Assembly (NCBI GenBank): GCA_013041835.1
Contig: JABDRH010000625.1
Span: forward strand, 1 to 10,275
DNA: 10,275 nucleotides
DNA from: Desulfatitalea sp.
Lineage (GTDB): Bacteria > Desulfobacterota > Desulfobacteria > Desulfobacterales > Desulfosarcinaceae
Direction: 5' to 3'
The notes under the pieces were generated by a model, which saw only the letters and a program-made list of their open reading frames with translations, searched no databases and had not been told where the DNA came from. The first letter of the stretch is position 1, and each line of letters opens with the position of its first letter. The position numbers were made by a program, and so were the translations under genes. Below are positions 5,897-10,275 of the stretch, in pieces.

Positions 5897-6826
5897 ATGT
5901 CAAAAATCAAGATGCCGAGTGCCAAGGATGTTGGGTTTTCCACGTTTGTACCCTTTCCGAAGTTTGAAGATTATTCGGAAAAATACAAGGATAACATTAT
6001 CATGGAGCGCAGGGACGGCGTCATCATGTTGCGCATGCACACCCACAACAAGCCGATCGTATGGGAGGCGGTAATCCACCGATCCATTCATCAGGCGCTC
6101 AACGAAGTCAATCAGGACCCGGAAAACCATGTCATGATTCTGACCGCTACCGGCGACTGGTGGGTTGCCTACGGCCCGGCCGCGGACGCGAGCAACGTCC
6201 ATAAGGAAGACAATCATGCGGTGCGCATGAGAGCGACGAAAGATATTTACATGGGAGACGGCATGCCGATTCAGGAAAATCTGATCGCCATGAAAATCCC
6301 CACCATCGGCGCGATTAACGGCTCCGGATATCATCATGAGATGGCGCTGCACTGCGACCTTACCATCTGCACCGAAGATACCGTCATGATGGATGTCCAC
6401 CGTTGGATGGGCTTTACGTCCGGCGACGGAATGAGCTGTGCTTTCAAGGAGTTCATGGGCACCAAGCGCGCAAACTATGCAATGCTGATGGGCAATCCGA
6501 TTACCGCGAAGCAGGCGCTGGAGTGGGGCATGGTCAACGAGGTCGTTCCGCGTGCCAATATTTATGATCGCGCGTGGGAATTGGGTAAAGAGCTAATGAG
6601 AGGCGGCAAGGAGGCATGGTTTTATCGTCGGTTGATGGTTGAAATCATGCGCAAACCGCTCAAAATGAGATTCGCCAATGATTTTTCCTCTGAATTCATC
6701 AATGAGATGCTGGGATATATGGTTGATGACAGGATCGGTCATCATGATGATGCCCTGGAAAAAATGTGGGAGAACTCGGGCAAGGAACTTCCCGACTGGT
6801 TCACCATCCCCGAGCACAAAGATTAA
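5897..6826 (+). CDS. Crotonase-fold hydrolase resembling 6-oxocamphor hydrolase (beta-diketone C-C hydrolase)
   Basis: The ATG has AAGGAG at 5884-5889. The 309 residues form a crotonase fold: N-terminal strands DGVIMLRMHTHNKPIVW (40-56), ILTATGDW (81-88), the AINGSGYHHEMALHCDL loop (139-155) and the MGFTSGDG turn (171-178). Enoyl-CoA hydratases use two Glu. Here the first is kept (E148), but the second position is H168. The DVH-x9-GDG spacing, an upstream H146, D177 and E270 coincide with His145, His122, Asp154 and Glu244 of 6-oxocamphor hydrolase, as I recall its sequence. The N-terminal stretch (EDYSEKYKDNIIMERRDGV) and HTHNKPIVW also resemble that enzyme, which opens a cyclic 1,3-diketone by retro-Claisen hydrolysis. 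The usual AGAD oxyanion/CoA segment is replaced by VAYGPAAD after two Trp. An enoyl-CoA hydratase call remains possible but is less well supported. The fold is firm; the hydrolase reading is inference. Confidence 0.8.
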   Translation: MSKIKMPSAKDVGFSTFVPFPKFEDYSEKYKDNIIMERRDGVIMLRMHTHNKPIVWEAVIHRSIHQALNEVNQDPENHVMILTATGDWWVAYGPAADASNVHKEDNHAVRMRATKDIYMGDGMPIQENLIAMKIPTIGAINGSGYHHEMALHCDLTICTEDTVMMDVHRWMGFTSGDGMSCAFKEFMGTKRANYAMLMGNPITAKQALEWGMVNEVVPRANIYDRAWELGKELMRGGKEAWFYRRLMVEIMRKPLKMRFANDFSSEFINEMLGYMVDDRIGHHDDALEKMWENSGKELPDWFTIPEHKD

Positions 6827-6830
6827 CGAT

Positions 6831-6919
6831 TTACGGCGCAGTCCGTAAGCGCCTGCTGAACATAAGCAATTTTCAGCAACAGTTCGTGTGTGCCGCCCGA
6901 GCAAGAGGCGGCACACACG
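6831..6919 (+). repeat. Three tandem hairpins in the hydrolase-reductase gap
   Basis: Three perfect stems follow each other in a 123-nt intercistronic gap. They are TTACGG/CCGTAA (6831-6848, loop 6), TGCTGAA/TTCAGCA (6854-6878, loop 11) and CGTGTGTGCCGCC/GGCGGCACACACG (6885-6919, 13 bp, loop 9). An alternative pairing, GGCGC (6835-6839) with GCGCC (6849-6853), excludes the first stem. No T-run follows the strong third stem, so it is not a classical terminator. It ends 15 nt before the Shine-Dalgarno of the reductase gene. Processing or stabilisation of the upstream mRNA, a REP-type repeat, or translational control are the plausible roles. Confidence 0.6.
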
Positions 6920-6949
6920 GATAATGGAAATTCGGAAAGGTTTATTGTT

Positions 6950-7966
6950 ATGGTTGCGAGTCGCGAAGTTCAGCTAAAATCGTTTCCAACGGGGAATATG
7001 ACGGAGGAAAACTTCGAGCTCGCCACGGTGCAAGTGCCGTCTCCGGGTCAGGGCGAACTGATGGTCAAGAATCTGTGGCTGTCCATTGAAGCCGGGATGC
7101 GCGCCTTGCTGCATGAAGGAGATGCCCATTTTGGGTTTGGCAAGGGAAAACCCGTGCGTGGCTTTGCCGTCGGTCAGATCATCCAGTCACGGCATCCCCG
7201 GTTTCCCAAGGGCGGTTACATCACCGGTCTGTGCAATTGGCAGGAATATTATATTTCGAACGGCGAGGGAATGCAGATCATCGATCCGAACCTTGTTCCC
7301 GTTCACCATTATCTGACGGTGATGGGGGCCATGGCCGCCACGGCCTATTTCGGCCTGCTGGATGTGGGCAGGATCAAAGCCGGAGAAACCGTGGGGGTTT
7401 CGGCAGCCGCCGGATCTGTTGGATCGGTTGCGTGTCAGATCGCAAAGTTGACCGGTTGCCGGGTTGTTGGAACCGCGGGTTCCGATGAGAAGGTCGATTG
7501 GCTGATCAACGAACTCGGCATCGATGCGGCGATCAATTATAAGAAGGTGGACGACCTTCAAGAAGCAATGGGCGCGGCCTGCCCGGAAGGGATCGATGTT
7601 TACTTCGACAACGTCGCCGGAAAGTCCTTGGAGGCGGCGCTTGAAGTGATGAAACCGCGCGGACGCATACTTGCATGCGGTACGGTTCACGATTACGATG
7701 GCGGCGGACCGGCGGGACCGGCCAATTATTTGCAGATTACACAAAAGCGACTTTCCGTGCAGGGCTTTTCAGTCCTGGACTATATGGACCGCATGCCCGA
7801 ATACCTTTCCCGGATGTCCGGGTGGATAACAGAGGGTAAGGTCCGCTCAAGGGAAACCGTCTACGAAGGCATCGAAAACGCTGTGGCGGCCTGGATCGGC
7901 CTGTTTCAGGGAAAAAACATCGGCAAAATGCTCGTAAAACTCGGCGATCCGGACAAGGTCGAATGA
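6950..7966 (+). CDS. NADPH-dependent medium-chain reductase, COG2130 (CurA/prostaglandin-reductase-like)
   Basis: I prefer the ATG at 6950 to the in-frame ATG at 6890. It has GGAAAGG at 6934-6940, gives the usual family length (338 residues), and the longer start would translate the intercistronic hairpin. The protein is a zinc-free medium-chain dehydrogenase/reductase. It has an N-terminal catalytic domain to about 120, a Rossmann motif SAAAGSVGSVACQIAK (151-166), the GSDEK cofactor loop (177-181) and the family motif CPEGIDVYFDNVAG (211-224). Relatives reduce the C=C of alpha,beta-unsaturated ketones or aldehydes with NADPH. In this operon it could saturate a ring or side-chain enone before or after ring cleavage. 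Its stop lies 59 nt before the DUF35 gene. The family is firm; the substrate is unknown. Confidence 0.87.
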   Translation: MVASREVQLKSFPTGNMTEENFELATVQVPSPGQGELMVKNLWLSIEAGMRALLHEGDAHFGFGKGKPVRGFAVGQIIQSRHPRFPKGGYITGLCNWQEYYISNGEGMQIIDPNLVPVHHYLTVMGAMAATAYFGLLDVGRIKAGETVGVSAAAGSVGSVACQIAKLTGCRVVGTAGSDEKVDWLINELGIDAAINYKKVDDLQEAMGAACPEGIDVYFDNVAGKSLEAALEVMKPRGRILACGTVHDYDGGGPAGPANYLQITQKRLSVQGFSVLDYMDRMPEYLSRMSGWITEGKVRSRETVYEGIENAVAAWIGLFQGKNIGKMLVKLGDPDKVE

Positions 7967-7972
7967 AAAGGG

Positions 7973-8008
7973 CGGCATGCGGCGGCGCTCGATACGATGT
8001 GCATGCCG
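7973..8008 (+). repeat. Inverted repeat just upstream of the DUF35 ribosome binding site
   Basis: CGGCATGC (7973-7980) pairs perfectly with GCATGCCG (8001-8008) across a 20-nt loop. It fills most of the 59-nt gap and ends five bases before the GGAG Shine-Dalgarno (8014-8017). It might affect translation start of the DUF35 gene or mark an mRNA processing site. There is no T-tract, so not a terminator. Confidence 0.4.
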
Positions 8009-8025
8009 GAAATGGAGAAAAGAAA

Positions 8026-8430
8026 ATGAAATTGATGAATACGCATTTGTTTAAAGAGACGGCCGAGGGCATCGCGCTTGTCGGACAGAAATGCCGGACC
8101 TGCGGGAAGATCGCGTATCCTAAAAAACGCGTGTGCCCGGAGTGTTTCGGAGAGGATCTCGAAGAGAAGACCTTGAGCCGGACCGGTACGCTTCATACGT
8201 TCACGAACGTGGTTCTTGGCGCTCCGCACCTGAAACCGCCCTACATTACCGGATTTGTCGATCTTCCCGAGAAGATCCGGGTGCTTTCGGTTATTACCGG
8301 CTGTGATGCCGACAAAGACGAGCCGAGAGTGGATATGCCTGTGGAGATCGTTCTCGACAAGCTGATGCAGGACGAAAATGGTGAGGACCTGTACTGTTAC
8401 AAGTTCAAGCCTTTGCGAAAAGAAGGATGA
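8026..8430 (+). CDS. DUF35 Zn-ribbon/OB-fold protein, likely thiolase partner subunit
   Basis: I prefer the ATG at 8026 (GGAG at 8014-8017) to an upstream in-frame ATG at 7963, which overlaps the reductase stop as ATGA but lacks a good Shine-Dalgarno and would translate the hairpin. The product has 134 residues. A rubredoxin-like zinc ribbon has Cys at 23, 26, 37 and 40 (KCRTCG, then VCPECF). An OB-fold follows from about 52, with GTLHTFTNV and PPYITGFVDLPE typical of the family. DUF35 proteins bind SCP-x-type thiolases and help hold the acyl-CoA; BbsA in the benzoylsuccinyl-CoA thiolase complex is a known case. The last codons overlap a possible thiolase B start (ATGA at 8427-8430), consistent with coupled production of a two-subunit complex. 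Confidence 0.88.
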   Translation: MKLMNTHLFKETAEGIALVGQKCRTCGKIAYPKKRVCPECFGEDLEEKTLSRTGTLHTFTNVVLGAPHLKPPYITGFVDLPEKIRVLSVITGCDADKDEPRVDMPVEIVLDKLMQDENGEDLYCYKFKPLRKEG

Positions 8431-8435
8431 ATACC

Positions 8436-9608
8436 ATGAATTTAAGAGACGTTGTTATCGTCGGAATTGGGGAGACCAAGTTCGGCAAGCATATGGAGCG
8501 GACGATTACGGATATCGGCGCGGAGGCCTGCATCGATGCGATAAAAGATGCCGGTGTCAGCCACAAGAAGGTGCAGTTCGTGACCGGCGCATACTCGTGC
8601 CAGTGGAACGGGCCCCTGGGGCAGTACTTTACCTTGCCCCAAATCATTCTCAGGGAAATCGGTATTACAAAGGTACCGATGTTCAGGGTGGAGTGTGGTT
8701 GCGCCACCGGTTCAGTGGCCTTTAGAGACGTCTGGTATCGTGTTGCATCGGGCGAATACGATATTGGCCTGGCTTTTGGCATTGAGAAGATGAACGTGGC
8801 GGATTCCAAGAGCATCCTTGGACTGATTTCCGATCATGTTCCGGAGCGGGATGCTGACATGGGGCTGACCGGCCCGACCATCTACGCGATGATGGCCAAC
8901 CGGATGATGGCCCAATACGGAGTGACCAAGGAACAACTGGCCCAGGTGGTTGTCAAGAATCGACGGTTTGGAACGAAAAACCCCATGGCGCAATTCCCGA
9001 TTCCAGTGACGGTGGAAGAGGTGCTCAATGCCCGCATGATCGCCGATCCGTTGACCCTTTTCATGTGTTGCGGCAGGGGCGACGGGGCCGCCGCCGCCGT
9101 CCTGATGGATGCGAAAACGGCGAAGCAGTATACGACGAACCCCGTCCATATCGCGGCCAATGTATTGACCTCCGGAACCTATTCCGACGAACTGCCCTTT
9201 GTCACTTTTGACGGAGATGTCAGGGCGGCGGCGCAAGCCTATGAGATGGCGGGAGTCGGGCCAGAAGATCTCGACGTGGCCGAGATCCATGACAGTTTTG
9301 CGCCGGCCGAAATCAAGCATTATGAAGATTTGGGGTTCTGCGGGAGAGGCGAAGGCGGGCGTTTCGTCGAAGAAGGGCATTCGGACATGGGCGGCAAAAT
9401 TGTCGTCAACACCAGCGGGGGACTCCTTTCCAAGGGGCACATCATCGGTGCGACCGGCATCTCCCAGATCTATGAACTGGTACGGCAGTTGAGAGGCATC
9501 TCCGGCGAGAGCCAGGTCGAGGGCGCGAAGGTTGCCCTGCAACATAACTCGGGTGGGTATGTGCACACGGAATTTACTTCATGCGCCATTAATATCCTGA
9601 AAAAATAA
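8436..9608 (+). CDS. Thiolase B (SCP-x/BbsB-type), partner of the DUF35 protein
   Basis: The ATG at 8436 has AAGGA at 8423-8427 with good spacing. An ATG at 8427 overlaps the DUF35 stop but sits on the Shine-Dalgarno itself, so it is the weaker choice. The 390-residue protein opens with VVIVGIGETKFGKH. The nucleophile is C89 in VECGCATGS, His-Asp is H285-D286 in EIHDSFAP (Ser where SCP2 has Cys), the second His is H335 in SKGHIIGATG, and a late Cys is C383 in CAINIL. It should cleave or form a 3-ketoacyl-CoA. Direct adjacency to DUF35 suggests a BbsAB-like heteromer. It is clearly a diverged paralog of thiolase A (compare the two N-termini and the His-Asp motifs), so two different 3-ketoacyl-CoA intermediates are plausible. 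Confidence 0.88.
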   Translation: MNLRDVVIVGIGETKFGKHMERTITDIGAEACIDAIKDAGVSHKKVQFVTGAYSCQWNGPLGQYFTLPQIILREIGITKVPMFRVECGCATGSVAFRDVWYRVASGEYDIGLAFGIEKMNVADSKSILGLISDHVPERDADMGLTGPTIYAMMANRMMAQYGVTKEQLAQVVVKNRRFGTKNPMAQFPIPVTVEEVLNARMIADPLTLFMCCGRGDGAAAAVLMDAKTAKQYTTNPVHIAANVLTSGTYSDELPFVTFDGDVRAAAQAYEMAGVGPEDLDVAEIHDSFAPAEIKHYEDLGFCGRGEGGRFVEEGHSDMGGKIVVNTSGGLLSKGHIIGATGISQIYELVRQLRGISGESQVEGAKVALQHNSGGYVHTEFTSCAINILKK

Positions 9609-9629
9609 GATTGAGAAAGGAATACACCG

Positions 9630-10275
9630 ATGGCATTTGAGAGAAAGTACTGGAACATGGAAGCGGAAATGCTTCTTAACACGCCGCAGGTGAGGGAAGT
9701 CCAGTTTGCGAAGTTAAAGAAATTGATGGAGCGCCTCTACAACACCAAGCCGTTCTGGAAAGAGCGCATGGACAAGGCCGGCGCGACGCCCGAGAAGATC
9801 AAAAGCCTTGATGACTTCAGCCGATCGATGCCCATCATGGACAAAGCACAGCGCCGTCAGTTGATATTGGACTGCGGCGGCGATACCATCAAAATGGCGG
9901 ACATGACCATGGCGGTGCCCATAGACCAGGTCACCCTCATGGCGGCCACTTCGGGAACAACCGGAGATCCCACGCCATATCCCAATACCAGGAACGACAT
10001 TGCGTTATACCAGGAGCTGTTTGCCCGAATCGCCTGGCGGATGGGGGTTCGTCCCGGCAACCGGATCGCCCATGCTTTCGGGTTGAGTATGTGGTTGGCC
10101 GGCGTTCCGTATGTACACTACATGCAAGGGGTAGGGGCTTGCGTGCTTCCCGTCGGCGCCGAAGGCGGCACGGAGCGGCTGTTGCAGTTTATCAAGCAGT
10201 TAAAGGCGGATATGCTTGTGGGAACCCCCTCCCTGGTTGAACATCTAATTGAAAAGGCGCCGAAGCTCTTTGGAG
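9630..10275 (+). CDS. Phenylacetate-CoA ligase (PaaK)-like AMP-forming ligase, 5' part (cut by window end)
   Basis: The frame opens at ATG 9630 with AAAGGA at 9616-9621 and remains open to the last base (215 codons visible). The N-terminus (ERKYWNMEAEMLLNT, then QFAKLKKLMERLYNTKPFWKERM) is the helical start of PaaK-type ligases. The ATP-binding P-loop is ATSGTTGDPTPYPNT (106-120). The usual Lys after SGTTG is Asp here (D113), a variation seen in some ligases. Later segments (RIAHAFGLSMWLAGVPYVHYMQGVGA, then LVGTPSLVEHL) follow the family order. Enzymes of this family join a carboxylic acid, often aromatic, to CoA through an acyl-AMP. Here it could activate the acid released by ring hydrolysis, or the starting substrate. 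The C-terminal domain is outside the window. Confidence 0.85.
   Translation, partial: MAFERKYWNMEAEMLLNTPQVREVQFAKLKKLMERLYNTKPFWKERMDKAGATPEKIKSLDDFSRSMPIMDKAQRRQLILDCGGDTIKMADMTMAVPIDQVTLMAATSGTTGDPTPYPNTRNDIALYQELFARIAWRMGVRPGNRIAHAFGLSMWLAGVPYVHYMQGVGACVLPVGAEGGTERLLQFIKQLKADMLVGTPSLVEHLIEKAPKLFG

Noticed and set aside
8712..9566. 284-residue open frame antisense to thiolase B
   Set aside because: The plus strand encodes a thiolase with all family motifs; the antisense product has no family features.
1..10275. CRISPR arrays, tRNA or rRNA genes, toxin-antitoxin or phage-defence genes
   Set aside because: I saw no regularly spaced repeats, tRNA-like cloverleaf or rRNA-like sequence, and no gene resembling defence or toxin families.

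Overview
The window looks like part of a catabolic gene region from an anaerobic, probably sulfate-reducing, Desulfobacterota-type Gram-negative bacterium. The basis is family content. There is a fumarate reductase/succinate dehydrogenase-type flavoprotein, an outer-membrane porin paired with a small periplasmic binding protein, and a run of thiolase, DUF35, crotonase and CoA-ligase genes like those in anaerobic aromatic and alicyclic degraders. This assignment is inference; no marker gene is present.

Layout: (1) 1-515 (+) is the 3' end of the flavoprotein gene. (2) 516-885 is a convergent intergenic region with a 153-bp element bounded by 28-bp inverted repeats (MITE-like) and a separate perfect 9-bp-stem hairpin. 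(3) 886-2526 (-) is a two-gene operon: a half-length PstS-like binding protein, then a porin-type beta-barrel. (4) 2527-3605 is an AT-richer divergent spacer of about 1 kb. It has a good promoter candidate near 3315-3343 and a short chain of overlapping small ORFs running into the next gene. (5) 3606-10275 (+) is one long apparent operon. In order it encodes thiolase A, a carboxymuconolactone decarboxylase (CMD)-like protein without the CxxC motif, a crotonase-fold hydrolase, an NADPH-type medium-chain reductase (COG2130), a DUF35 Zn-ribbon/OB protein, thiolase B, and the 5' part of a phenylacetate-CoA ligase-like gene cut by the window end.

The main observation is the crotonase at 5897-6826. 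An automatic pipeline would probably call it enoyl-CoA hydratase. It lacks the second catalytic Glu of hydratases and instead has His, Asp and Glu at the positions used by 6-oxocamphor hydrolase, a crotonase that cleaves cyclic beta-diketones by retro-Claisen C-C hydrolysis. If that is right, the operon would reduce an enone (MDR enzyme), open an alicyclic 1,3-diketone ring by hydrolysis, activate the resulting acid with CoA (ligase) and shorten it by thiolysis (thiolases with DUF35), giving an anaerobic route for an alicyclic or terpenoid-like ketone. The substrate cannot be read from the sequence.

The intercistronic gaps in this operon are long (about 60-200 nt), and each of the four largest carries clear inverted repeats. 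This suggests RNA-level or operator-level control between the genes.
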